DNA of 13,041 nt from Candidatus Kaiserbacteria bacterium RIFCSPHIGHO2_02_FULL_54_11b (GTDB lineage Bacteria; Patescibacteriota; Minisyncoccia; Phycocordibacterales; UBA2100). Within the stretch, counting starts at the first letter, position 1; every line of letters starts with the position of its first letter. A program made the position numbers and the translations under genes. Shown here piece after piece: positions 5,689 to 13,041 of this stretch. The stretch covers positions 1 through 13,041 of the forward strand of contig MFLH01000010.1 of the NCBI GenBank assembly GCA_001781275.1. The letters run 5' to 3'. The notes under the pieces were generated by a model, which saw nothing but the letters and a program-made list of their open reading frames with translations, had not been told where the DNA came from and did no database searches.

Positions 5689-8161
5689 GGTATGAAAGCA
5701 TGCTTTCAAACCACAACACCGCAGCTTCGCCGTTGCGTTTCTCGACCGCATTCATGTCGCGGTTGTGCTTCAGAGCATTGCGGTAATTCTTGAGGTCGAG
5801 AAAGTATTTTTGGAGCTCACCCTTGCTCTTGAAGATGCCGGCGAAGAGCGACCAATTGGCAAAGACGATCTTCGCGTAGTCCATCATGTCGAGGAACGAC
5901 AGCTTGGCGTCCGCGCTTTCGTACTTCTCCGCTTCGTATGAATGTCGTCGCACCTGATCTTCGATCTTCTTCTCGGCGGTCATACGAACGTCTGCGGGTA
6001 CGGCTTTGAGCCAGTATTCGCCTCCGTAGGCTGCGGTAAGCTTCTCGCGCAGTAGTTCGCGCATTTTGATCTCCAGTACATCTACCGGACCGGACGGCTC
6101 GGTATCGAGCTGCTGTTCGGTCTTGGTCTTGAGCCCCACGAGTACGCGAAACTCGTTTTCGATCCTCTCGCTTCGCTTATCAAGAAAGCCACCGAAGCTA
6201 TTGGCCATTATCCCGAAATCCTTAGGGTCGTCGATGAGGTGCGACTTGAGGATACTCCCGATGTCGGGATTATCCTTTTCAAACTCCCGCAGGTAATCGC
6301 TTGGTGCCGTATCACTCATCTCGTTGTTCACGACCGCAAGGGCAAAGGCGATGTTCACCACACTGTCGCGACGCTCTCGATTCGGGTCAAAGGTTTTCTC
6401 AAGATATGCGCGGGGGAAGAAATGGTGCAGGTGGTGTTTGTAGTAGCCGGAAAAAGCATTTTTGAGATCGATCTCGCGCCCGTCTTTGAAGCTTTTCGGA
6501 TCCATGTAGGAGTAGAGCGAGAGCACGGTCTTGCAGAATGCGTTGCGGAGATTGTAATCCTGCGCGATAAGGCGGGATTTGAACGTCTCCCAGTCGATCG
6601 GGTAGGAAAACTCTGCCTTCTCGCCGGCGAGTAGCTTGTCGAACTCCTCGCAGTCCTCCTCGATCTTGCTCTCAACGGCAGAGCTGTACCTGTTCGAGAT
6701 GCATGCTTTCCAAAACCACGTCTTAAGTTGTTCCGACTGCGCATTTGTTGGATTGTGATTCTTGTAGTGGAAGTACGTGAGCGACACGAGCACGGTATCA
6801 AACGGCACGTACGCAAGCGTCTTTATTTTGATTTTGTTTTGCAGAAAGTGCAGCGATGCAGTGAAGGCGTCAATGATTTTGTCCCATTCCCGATCCAATG
6901 TCGGAATGTCCGTACCAGTGAGAATATCAGCAGTGCGGCACCGGCGTTGGTTAAGAATGACGGAAGCTGCTTGTAGCACGGTCTCTTCACGCACGTCCTC
7001 AAGCTCGTCGGACTTCGCATAGAACTCGTCAAACTTCTCTCGGATGTCGAAGCCCTCCCCCCAGCATCGCGCCACCATTTTTGCAACGACGGATAGCTTC
7101 CTACCGGTCTCGTTGATGCGAGAGAAGATACTTATTATTTTTTTCACGCTCTCTGCCTGGTCCTCGTCATTGTTCTCCTCATCTTCTTGCACATAGATCA
7201 CCGAAAAAGCGTACGTTCTGAAACGATCGTATAGGTCATTCAATAGGTCTTGATACTCCTCTGGGAACTGGGCGATGTACTTGAAATAATCCACACGACT
7301 CTCGCCAAATAGCCGCTCAAGGGGGATGCGTGTCTGCTGTTCGTCCGTCGCGACATCTTCTTTTACCTTCTCGTACTGAAAGCCTCCTTTTTTGAGGTTG
7401 AAGAAGAACGCATATTTTTCGCCTTCAATCTTTGCGCCACGCACAGCCGCATACAGTGAGGTGATGCGTTGCTGACCGTCGAGAACGTAATCAATGAGGG
7501 TACCGGGCGAGCTCTCCGACAGCTCAATGCCCCCGATGATGCGATGGTGCGGAAGCCGCCGAGAAGTGCGCCAGAAAATAAAGCTTCCGATTGGATAGCC
7601 GCGATAAATACTATCGAGCAAGTAGCGAATCATCCCCGGGGACCATACGAACTCACGCTGGAAGGGTGGTATTTGTATGGTGCTCTTGTCTACTCCTCGC
7701 AATAACTCGTCGAAGGATACCTTTTGCGGGTTGATTTTGAGCGAACTGGTTGGCGGCTCGTAGGCATCCTCTGGCGTAAGGGTATCGGCATCTGTGTCTT
7801 CAATCTCTCCCTCGCGTTCCTCTGCCCAGCGGCGGTACGCATCGTCGCAATAGCTCATTAGCGACTCGACGGTAAACTTATCAAGATCAACGTCTGGCTT
7901 GTTCGTGATGGTCCAAAAACCTTTCTCCTTCGTCACCAGCCCAGCCTTCACGAGTCCTATTGAGTGAAAGCGAAACGAGGTCTCCCATCGGGGTCTGCCG
8001 GTATTGTTTAAGCTCTGCTCGTATGGTGTGAGCTTGATGCGCTTTGGTATATCGCGAGGAAAATCGCGGGAGCGATAGCGTCCACCATTCTCTCGTATGA
8101 GCTGCAGCGCGACATAGTTGTACTCGGCTCGTCGTTCTTTTGTAATCGTGTTTTCGTCCAT
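5678..8161 (-). CDS. DUF262/DUF1524 (GmrSD-like) nuclease with winged-helix N-terminus and HEPN-like C-terminus
   Basis: The protein has 827 residues. Residues about 8-90 look like a winged helix of the Mrr N-terminal type (RENGGRYRSRDFPRDIP, ending FWTITNKP). DUF262 follows, with PFQREFVWS (166-174), the nucleotide-binding signature DGQQRITSLY (228-237) and FSRINETGRKLS (346-357). A DUF1524 HNH-like nuclease part has HHLHHFFPRAYL (576-587) and the Asn-containing NIAFALAVVNNE (603-614). The last ~140 residues resemble Swt1-type HEPN domains and contain RNALKH (794-799), fitting the RX4H RNase motif. GmrSD-family proteins use NTP hydrolysis and cleave modified DNA. Here it sits in a type I restriction operon, 5 bases after the metallopeptidase stop. 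The ATG at 8161 is preferred to the TTG at 8179; GGGAG lies 11 bases upstream. The HEPN call is less sure than the rest. Confidence 0.85.
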   Translation of the reverse strand: MDENTITKERRAEYNYVALQLIRENGGRYRSRDFPRDIPKRIKLTPYEQSLNNTGRPRWETSFRFHSIGLVKAGLVTKEKGFWTITNKPDVDLDKFTVESLMSYCDDAYRRWAEEREGEIEDTDADTLTPEDAYEPPTSSLKINPQKVSFDELLRGVDKSTIQIPPFQREFVWSPGMIRYLLDSIYRGYPIGSFIFWRTSRRLPHHRIIGGIELSESSPGTLIDYVLDGQQRITSLYAAVRGAKIEGEKYAFFFNLKKGGFQYEKVKEDVATDEQQTRIPLERLFGESRVDYFKYIAQFPEEYQDLLNDLYDRFRTYAFSVIYVQEDEENNDEDQAESVKKIISIFSRINETGRKLSVVAKMVARCWGEGFDIREKFDEFYAKSDELEDVREETVLQAASVILNQRRCRTADILTGTDIPTLDREWDKIIDAFTASLHFLQNKIKIKTLAYVPFDTVLVSLTYFHYKNHNPTNAQSEQLKTWFWKACISNRYSSAVESKIEEDCEEFDKLLAGEKAEFSYPIDWETFKSRLIAQDYNLRNAFCKTVLSLYSYMDPKSFKDGREIDLKNAFSGYYKHHLHHFFPRAYLEKTFDPNRERRDSVVNIAFALAVVNNEMSDTAPSDYLREFEKDNPDIGSILKSHLIDDPKDFGIMANSFGGFLDKRSERIENEFRVLVGLKTKTEQQLDTEPSGPVDVLEIKMRELLREKLTAAYGGEYWLKAVPADVRMTAEKKIEDQVRRHSYEAEKYESADAKLSFLDMMDYAKIVFANWSLFAGIFKSKGELQKYFLDLKNYRNALKHNRDMNAVEKRNGEAAVLWFESMLSYHGK

Positions 8162-8166
8162 ATATT

Positions 8167-8895
8167 TTAATGCTCCCAATTCTCGTGCGAAAGAATAAAC
8201 CGGTTGAGGTTGTCTTTCGTGCTGCGCCAGCGAGGCAAGTGTCGGCTCATGAGTTCGGTGAATCGGTCGTTATGCTTCTTTTCTATGAGGTGTACGAGTT
8301 CATGCACAACCACGTACTCGATACAAGAAAGAGGCTTTTTTATGAGCTCCAAGTTAAGCCAGATGCGCCCCGCTTTGTGATTGCACGTACCCCAGCGGGT
8401 CTTCATTCGTTTGATGTCCCATGAGGTCGGCTCTACTCCTAATCGTTCTTGCCACTCTTCGATCATGGGAGCGAGGAGCGTGCGCAGCTCGTTCCGGTAC
8501 CACTCATGCAGAACGCGCTCGCGCCTCTCCTGTTCGCTGCGTGGGCGGGCTTGCAGGATCAGGACGTTCTTACCTTTGAGTTCAACGTATGAGGGACCAT
8601 TAACGTACACGACATCCAATCGGTATCGTTTGCCGAGGTAGTAGTGGCTCTCACCGGACAGGTAGCGACGCACTGTCTGACGCTCTTGTCCGCTAAATCG
8701 CGCTCGCTGTTTATGTATCCATGAAATCTTTGTAGCGAGTAGCGTGCGGATAGCATCATCGCTCATGCGCACAGGTGCTGACACACGCACGTATCCGTTG
8801 GGCGGCAACACCGACAAGTGGAGATTCTTGATCGGCTTGCGCACGACCAGCGCTTCTATGCCTCCGACATGCAGCGAGCAAGAATTAGTATTCAT
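8167..8895 (-). CDS. YgjP-like (DUF45/M48-type) zinc metallopeptidase
   Basis: This 242-residue protein matches the DUF45/YgjP family. Its hallmarks are KRMKTRWGTCNHKAGRIWLN (163-182) and the zinc site HELVH (198-202), followed by His208 in LIEKKH. The N-terminal half (VRKPIKNLHLSVLPPNGYVRVSAP) is the usual beta-rich leader, and no signal peptide is seen, so it is cytoplasmic. The biochemical role of this family is not settled; E. coli YgjP has been linked to UTP pyrophosphatase activity. Members are often found beside hsdR of type I restriction loci, as here. The ATG at 8895 overlaps the hsdR stop by 11 nt, implying translational coupling, and is preferred to a TTG at 8916. The stop precedes the DUF262 start by 5 bases. 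Confidence 0.88.
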   Translation of the reverse strand: MNTNSCSLHVGGIEALVVRKPIKNLHLSVLPPNGYVRVSAPVRMSDDAIRTLLATKISWIHKQRARFSGQERQTVRRYLSGESHYYLGKRYRLDVVYVNGPSYVELKGKNVLILQARPRSEQERRERVLHEWYRNELRTLLAPMIEEWQERLGVEPTSWDIKRMKTRWGTCNHKAGRIWLNLELIKKPLSCIEYVVVHELVHLIEKKHNDRFTELMSRHLPRWRSTKDNLNRFILSHENWEH

Positions 8896-11800
8896 GTTGA
8901 TTGCTGACGATCTCAAAGAGATTCTTTACCTCATCGTCCGAAAACTCCGGCAGTGCCTCCTTTATCGCGATCTTAATTGCACGTTCCTTTATTGGGTGCC
9001 CTCTGAATCCATCGGATCGAGAAGCGATAACCGCCTCGTGGACAGCAACCGCCTTAGCCTCATTATCGCCCAAGTTGTCATAGAGTGCCCGCTTCGCTTG
9101 ACTATCTATAGACGCAGGGTAGCGTCCTGATTGCGCAGGATCTTTAACCTGCTTCGTGAGCGCGACAATTTGCGCGAGGTACTCGCGATATTCCAAATCC
9201 TCCTGTTTGCGGCGCTTCACCAAGTCGTTCAAAAGCTCCGACATGCGCAGATAGTATTTCGGGTTCGTCGGCATCTCATCGATGATGAGCTTGCGGACGT
9301 TGTTCTCGATGGTCTCCGCTACCGCTTCCTGATTTCTGCGGATCTGCGTAGGGAGGTCGTCCACTGCCTTCTCTCCCTTTTTCACAATGAGATCAACCAG
9401 CGTCATGTCGTCGAACGACGATAGTTTTTCGCTCTCCTCGGCAGTGATGTAGCGGTCGATAAGCGTGCGCATCGCTGGCTCATATTTCTTGAGATCAATA
9501 TAATCGCCGCTTGCGAGCTTTATTTCTTGCCGCACCTGTTCGTAGTGGCGTACCTCCCGCTCAATTTCTCGTGTCTCATCCGGCGTAAAGCCCGCTTGCT
9601 TCATATCGTTTGCGACGTCCGCGTAGGCGCGAAGAAGATGGCTGACTGTGCGATAGAGCTTCACGCGCTTAACCTCGTTTTCTTTGAGCGCATACGGATT
9701 TTCAACATCGCCGCAAAAGTAACGAATGTACTCCGCAGAACCTTTGGGGGGCTCTACGGGCTCACAGAGCGCACGCACAGTTTCTAGGGCGTCTTCGAGA
9801 TCCTTTCTTCCTTCCTCAAGCCGGTCTTTGAGGAGTCCGAGAACGTCCTCGCGTGTGTAGCCATCAAACGCTTCACTCGTGTAGTCGGTAAGCGCTTTTT
9901 CGAGCTTCTTAAAAAGGTCGCGGTAATCGATTATGTAGCCGTACTCTTTGTCCTCCCCATCTAGTCGGTTGACGCGGCAGATCGCTTGGAAGAGCCCATG
10001 ATCCTGCATATTCTTGTCGATGTAGAGATAGGTGGCGTGCGGCGCGTCAAAGCCAGTGAGGAGCTTGTCTACGACAATGAGTAGCTGCATCTGTCCGGGT
10101 GTCTCCACGAATGTCTTGCGCGCATCACGCTCAAAATCCTCTGTGGTTTTGCCGTTAAGCATCTTTTGATACACAGCGTACTCGCGATCAGCCGTATTGA
10201 GCCCACCCGGTTCGTAGGACGTTACAACTGCACATCGAGTGAATCCCTGCTTTTGGAAAATCTCGTAGTATTGGCACGCCTCATAGATGCTGCTAGCGAC
10301 AAGCATGGCGTTGCCGCGACCGCTCGCAATGCGTTCTTTCTTGTAGAAATCGTCGAGGATGTCGAACACGACTTTCTCAAGCCGTGAGTTGGAGCTAAGC
10401 AGGCTCTGCATCGTACCCCAGCGACGCTTGAGCTCCGCTTTTGCAACGTCCGTAAGCCCTGCTGTGCGCTCCTCGAACCAGTCGTCAATCTTTTCTTGGG
10501 ACGTGATGTTTTGATCCACGCGCCGTGCCTCATATCGGAGATCGAGAACCACCTTGTCGGCAACGGCCTCGTTGTATTTGTAGGTGTGGATGTAGGGACC
10601 AAATGTCGTGATACTGTTTTTGTCGACCTTGAGTAGCGGCGTACCGCTAAAGCCGATAAAGGTTGCTTTGGGGAGGAGTTCTTTCATTGCTTCGTGGAGT
10701 TTGCCGGTGTGCGTGCGATGGCATTCGTCCACAAATACGAAAATATTGCCCTTTGCTTCGAAATCAGCAGGGAGCGATTTTTTCAAATCAGCGAGATAGG
10801 TATCGATATCGGTTTCGCCGATACTGTCGCGCCGCCCGAACTTGTGGACGAGCGAGCAGAGAAGCCACTTATCTTTGACGTTGAGCTGAGAGATGAGATC
10901 GCGCCCACTTTTGGTGCGGTAAATATCCTCCGAGACGCCCTTGAAGTCGCCTTCAATCTGCTTATCGAGCTCGTCGCGGTCGGTAAGGACTAGCACGCGA
11001 GCGTCGGTCACGTTCTCGCGAATCCATCTCGCGAGCCACACCATGAGTAGACTTTTACCGGTGCCTTGCGTGTGCCAAATAATGCCTCCCTCGTGGCGCT
11101 TAATATACCCTTGCGCCGCCTTCGTGCCAAAATACTGCGGGTGGCGACAGACCTTCTTGACGCCGCTGTCGAACGCGATGAAGTTATGGATGATGTCTAA
11201 AAGGCGCGACTTCTCGCATATCTGCAAGATGTGCCGATCCAGTCGGTCTCTGTCCCCATGGGTCGGCTCATTCCATGTGAGGTACTGCTCCTCCGTGGTT
11301 TCGGTCGTGCCGTAGCGCAATCCCTCGGTGTCGTTGCCCGCCATGAGGATCTGGTTTGTGGTGAAGAAGTCCTGTATGAATTCGTCACGCTGGTTGCCTA
11401 TATTTTGCCGGATACCTTCGGATACAGTGACTGTGCTGCGCTTGAGTTCGATAATGCCTACGGCGATGCCGTTCACGTAGAGAACGATATCGGGGCGTTT
11501 CGTTTTCCTGCCGAGCACAGTGACCTCCTCCGCGATAGTAAAGTGGTTATTCTCCGGGTTGTCCCAGTCAACGAGCGAGACAGTTCGGTGGTTCTCGCTG
11601 CCACCCACGCGCACCTTTACGCCGTAGCGCAGAAGCCCATACACCTCCTTATTGATGTCGTAGAGGATTTTCGTTTGGTTGCCTGCCGCCTTTTTCAGAT
11701 CGGCGATAGCGCGGTCTATGAGGGCATCTTCGTGTCCGGAACGGGTAAGGAACGCCCGCAGATACTCCTCCTCGACATTGCTATTATCATCGCGCTCCTC

Positions 11801-11914
11801 CCAGTTGCCGAGGTAGTCGTAGCCGAGCTCGTTGCGTAACAAGCCGACTATGCGGTTTTGGGTACGGCGCTCTATTTGCCCGACCCTGGGAGTGATGTCA
11901 TTTGTGGTTGCCAT
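8885..11914 (-). CDS. hsdR: type I restriction endonuclease subunit R
   Basis: This 1009-residue protein is the motor and nuclease subunit of a type I restriction-modification complex; it translocates DNA with ATP and cuts it away from the recognition site. The N-terminal PD-(D/E)xK nuclease has Asp142 (RPDIVLY) and Glu156-x-Lys158 (IIELKRS). The SF2 helicase part has Walker A QGTGKS (283-288), the DECH box (396-399), motif III SGTP (423-426), and later LLTGFDAP and QAICRVNR. The C-terminal part is helical and charged, as in subunits that dock on HsdM/HsdS. It starts at ATG 11914, within the displaced reading frame that ends hsdS (17-nt overlap), and its stop overlaps the metallopeptidase start by 11 nt. 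All key motifs look intact. Confidence 0.96.
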   Translation of the reverse strand: MATTNDITPRVGQIERRTQNRIVGLLRNELGYDYLGNWEERDDNSNVEEEYLRAFLTRSGHEDALIDRAIADLKKAAGNQTKILYDINKEVYGLLRYGVKVRVGGSENHRTVSLVDWDNPENNHFTIAEEVTVLGRKTKRPDIVLYVNGIAVGIIELKRSTVTVSEGIRQNIGNQRDEFIQDFFTTNQILMAGNDTEGLRYGTTETTEEQYLTWNEPTHGDRDRLDRHILQICEKSRLLDIIHNFIAFDSGVKKVCRHPQYFGTKAAQGYIKRHEGGIIWHTQGTGKSLLMVWLARWIRENVTDARVLVLTDRDELDKQIEGDFKGVSEDIYRTKSGRDLISQLNVKDKWLLCSLVHKFGRRDSIGETDIDTYLADLKKSLPADFEAKGNIFVFVDECHRTHTGKLHEAMKELLPKATFIGFSGTPLLKVDKNSITTFGPYIHTYKYNEAVADKVVLDLRYEARRVDQNITSQEKIDDWFEERTAGLTDVAKAELKRRWGTMQSLLSSNSRLEKVVFDILDDFYKKERIASGRGNAMLVASSIYEACQYYEIFQKQGFTRCAVVTSYEPGGLNTADREYAVYQKMLNGKTTEDFERDARKTFVETPGQMQLLIVVDKLLTGFDAPHATYLYIDKNMQDHGLFQAICRVNRLDGEDKEYGYIIDYRDLFKKLEKALTDYTSEAFDGYTREDVLGLLKDRLEEGRKDLEDALETVRALCEPVEPPKGSAEYIRYFCGDVENPYALKENEVKRVKLYRTVSHLLRAYADVANDMKQAGFTPDETREIEREVRHYEQVRQEIKLASGDYIDLKKYEPAMRTLIDRYITAEESEKLSSFDDMTLVDLIVKKGEKAVDDLPTQIRRNQEAVAETIENNVRKLIIDEMPTNPKYYLRMSELLNDLVKRRKQEDLEYREYLAQIVALTKQVKDPAQSGRYPASIDSQAKRALYDNLGDNEAKAVAVHEAVIASRSDGFRGHPIKERAIKIAIKEALPEFSDDEVKNLFEIVSNQHEY

Positions 11915-12050
11915 ATATGCGTATCTTGCCGGTGAGGAGTTGTTGCATCATCCCGACCTTGATGACCTTATACTTCTCTAGTGTATTGTTCAACTGTGCG
12001 ATTTCGGCATCCATGTCGTAGAGAACTGTAGTGATCGCTTCTTGCTCCTT
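11898..12050 (-). pseudogene. hsdS: displaced C-terminus of hsdS in the -1 frame
   Basis: Beyond the A6 run at 12049-12054 (minus strand), the -1 frame stays open for about 50 codons: EQEAITTVLYDMDAEIAQLN, then a helix reaching VGMMQQLLTGKIRI, and TGA at 11898-11900. This is the second conserved helix of an HsdS protein. It repeats the first one (MQQLLTGKSRLPGF, encoded near 12505-12545) with different synonymous codons. Read through, hsdS would overlap the hsdR start by 17 nt. The piece is therefore real coding sequence cut off by a one-base shift. Confidence 0.8.
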
Positions 12051-13041
12051 TTTTCAGGAAACGGCACCGGCAATGACTTAATAATCGAGAGGTTGAGCCC
12101 GCCCCGTCCTTCTCCACCAGTTGAAAGTCCGCGCAATTCTTCGTATCTATAATCAAGGTTGTAGTACAGATACTCCGGCACAAAATCATTGGAGGGAAGG
12201 ATCGCGGCAATCGATTGATTCGTACATAGAGGCACCCGACTAATTGCAACTGTGCCGCGAGTTTTGCCCTGCCCTGCGAGACCGACCAGCACAGAATTTG
12301 CAGGGACTAGCTTCGTGCTTGACCCTCTCAAGCCAGCTTCGGTAATACGCCCTTCAACGTCGTAGATAACCTTATCGTTTAGTTCCCCGGAATTCATCCA
12401 TTTGATAGAACCTCCCCAATATTCGGAAACCGAGGTATTGGGAGTACCTCCGGATGTGCAGTTGGTAAACTCGATTATTTTTTTCGTCTCCCAAGTCTTC
12501 TTGAAGCCGGGCAAGCGAGATTTGCCAGTAAGAAGTTGCTGCATTGTCGCTCGTTTAGCGTCTTGTTTCTTAGCAAGAAGTACCTCCATCCGACGTATCA
12601 ATCCGTCCGTATCAGAGAGTATCGTCGCAATAGCTCGTTGTTCGCCTAAAGATTTTGGAATTCGTACGAAAACTTTCGACAAAGATCCCCCGCTCGTCAA
12701 CGCTCGCGTTGTATATGAACTTCTCGAAACAATCTGTTTTCGAACGTCGGGCGCACCGAAGCAGTATTGGCAAAATGCCCGATCCAGAACGTCATTTTGA
12801 GGTCTACCGCGGAGCACAAAGCCACTGAAGACAGCACTCGGAATATCCTCAAGCAACACAGACGCCATACCTACTTCTTCGGCGGTCTCGGATGTTCGTG
12901 TAAAAAGTACGTCTCCCTTTCTTGCGCTGTAGTTGTTTATTTCGTCTCTCGTTACTGAAACTTTTCCCTTCACATCAGCAGAGCGTAAACCGGAGTGTTG
13001 GTAGACATCCATGTAGTTTACAATTGGAGTACCATAACCAA
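11990..13041 (-). CDS. hsdS: type I restriction specificity subunit S, frameshifted, 5' end beyond window
   Basis: The frame enters from the right edge (GYGTPIVNY precedes the first in-window Met), so the N-terminus of the first target-recognition domain is missing. The visible part holds the rest of TRD1 (KGDVLFTRTSET), a central conserved helix (GEQRAIATILSDTDGLI to MQQLLTGKSRLPGF) and TRD2 (SGGTPNTSVSEYW to SLPVPFPEK). HsdS recognises the bipartite target and holds two HsdM subunits. After PFPEK the reading frame fails at an A6 run (12049-12054) and ends in the unrelated tail RSKKRSLQFSTTWMPKSHS, losing the second helix that normally closes the S subunit. That helix continues intact in the -1 frame. 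Upstream hsdM is expected outside the window. The second half matches the family well. Confidence 0.9.
   Translation of the reverse strand, partial: GYGTPIVNYMDVYQHSGLRSADVKGKVSVTRDEINNYSARKGDVLFTRTSETAEEVGMASVLLEDIPSAVFSGFVLRGRPQNDVLDRAFCQYCFGAPDVRKQIVSRSSYTTRALTSGGSLSKVFVRIPKSLGEQRAIATILSDTDGLIRRMEVLLAKKQDAKRATMQQLLTGKSRLPGFKKTWETKKIIEFTNCTSGGTPNTSVSEYWGGSIKWMNSGELNDKVIYDVEGRITEAGLRGSSTKLVPANSVLVGLAGQGKTRGTVAISRVPLCTNQSIAAILPSNDFVPEYLYYNLDYRYEELRGLSTGGEGRGGLNLSIIKSLPVPFPEKRSKKRSLQFSTTWMPKSHS

Noticed and set aside
1..13041. CRISPR array, or reverse transcriptase with diversity-generating repeats
   Set aside because: No regularly spaced direct repeats, Cas proteins or RT motifs are seen on either strand.

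Overview
The window looks like a gene-dense bacterial chromosome, most likely from the Candidate Phyla Radiation (Patescibacteria, Parcubacteria-like). This rests on a DUF5671-type membrane protein next to ychF, weak or absent Shine-Dalgarno sequences, very tight or overlapping genes, and a zinc-ribbon large serine recombinase of a kind common there. UGA is used as a stop (for example at the end of the HNH gene), so the recoded Gracilibacteria/Absconditabacteria groups are unlikely. The assignment is an inference from gene content; no rRNA or ribosomal protein is present. All long genes are on the minus strand.

Layout from low to high coordinates. (1) 1-1631, housekeeping: a DUF5671-like membrane protein (cut by the window edge) with a near-leaderless extended -10 promoter, and ychF. 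(2) 1564-4103, a three-gene recombination operon: a degenerate resolvase-domain protein, a 71-residue unknown protein, and a full-length large serine recombinase whose last codons run into the start of ychF. An 18-bp perfect dyad and a bulged inverted repeat lie at and upstream of the operon start. (3) 4116-5158, about 1 kb with no credible protein gene but several strong hairpins. (4) 5159-5317 (+), a tiny basic ORF with three 7-residue repeats whose core NPRA is kept while the codons differ only at third positions. It is followed by a hairpin and a tRNA-3'-end-like remnant. (5) 5368-13041, a defence operon reading hsdS > hsdR > YgjP/DUF45 metallopeptidase > DUF262/DUF1524 (GmrSD-like) protein with a C-terminal HEPN-like motif > small HNH protein. 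hsdM is not in the window and would be expected beyond the right edge.

The defence genes form one translationally coupled unit: two junctions overlap by exactly 11 nt, one has a 5-nt gap, and hsdS would overlap hsdR by 17 nt if its reading frame were intact. As given, hsdS is frameshifted at an A6 run and loses its second conserved helix; the missing part is well preserved in the -1 frame. This could be a sequencing error, a phase-variable tract or slippage.

Interpretation: a type I restriction system extended with a modification-dependent-type nuclease and an HNH protein sits beside a serine-recombinase module at the 5' end of ychF, as in a mobile defence island. The parts least explained by known families are the orphan 1-kb region, the NPRA-repeat micro-ORF, and the degenerate recombinase with its small partner.
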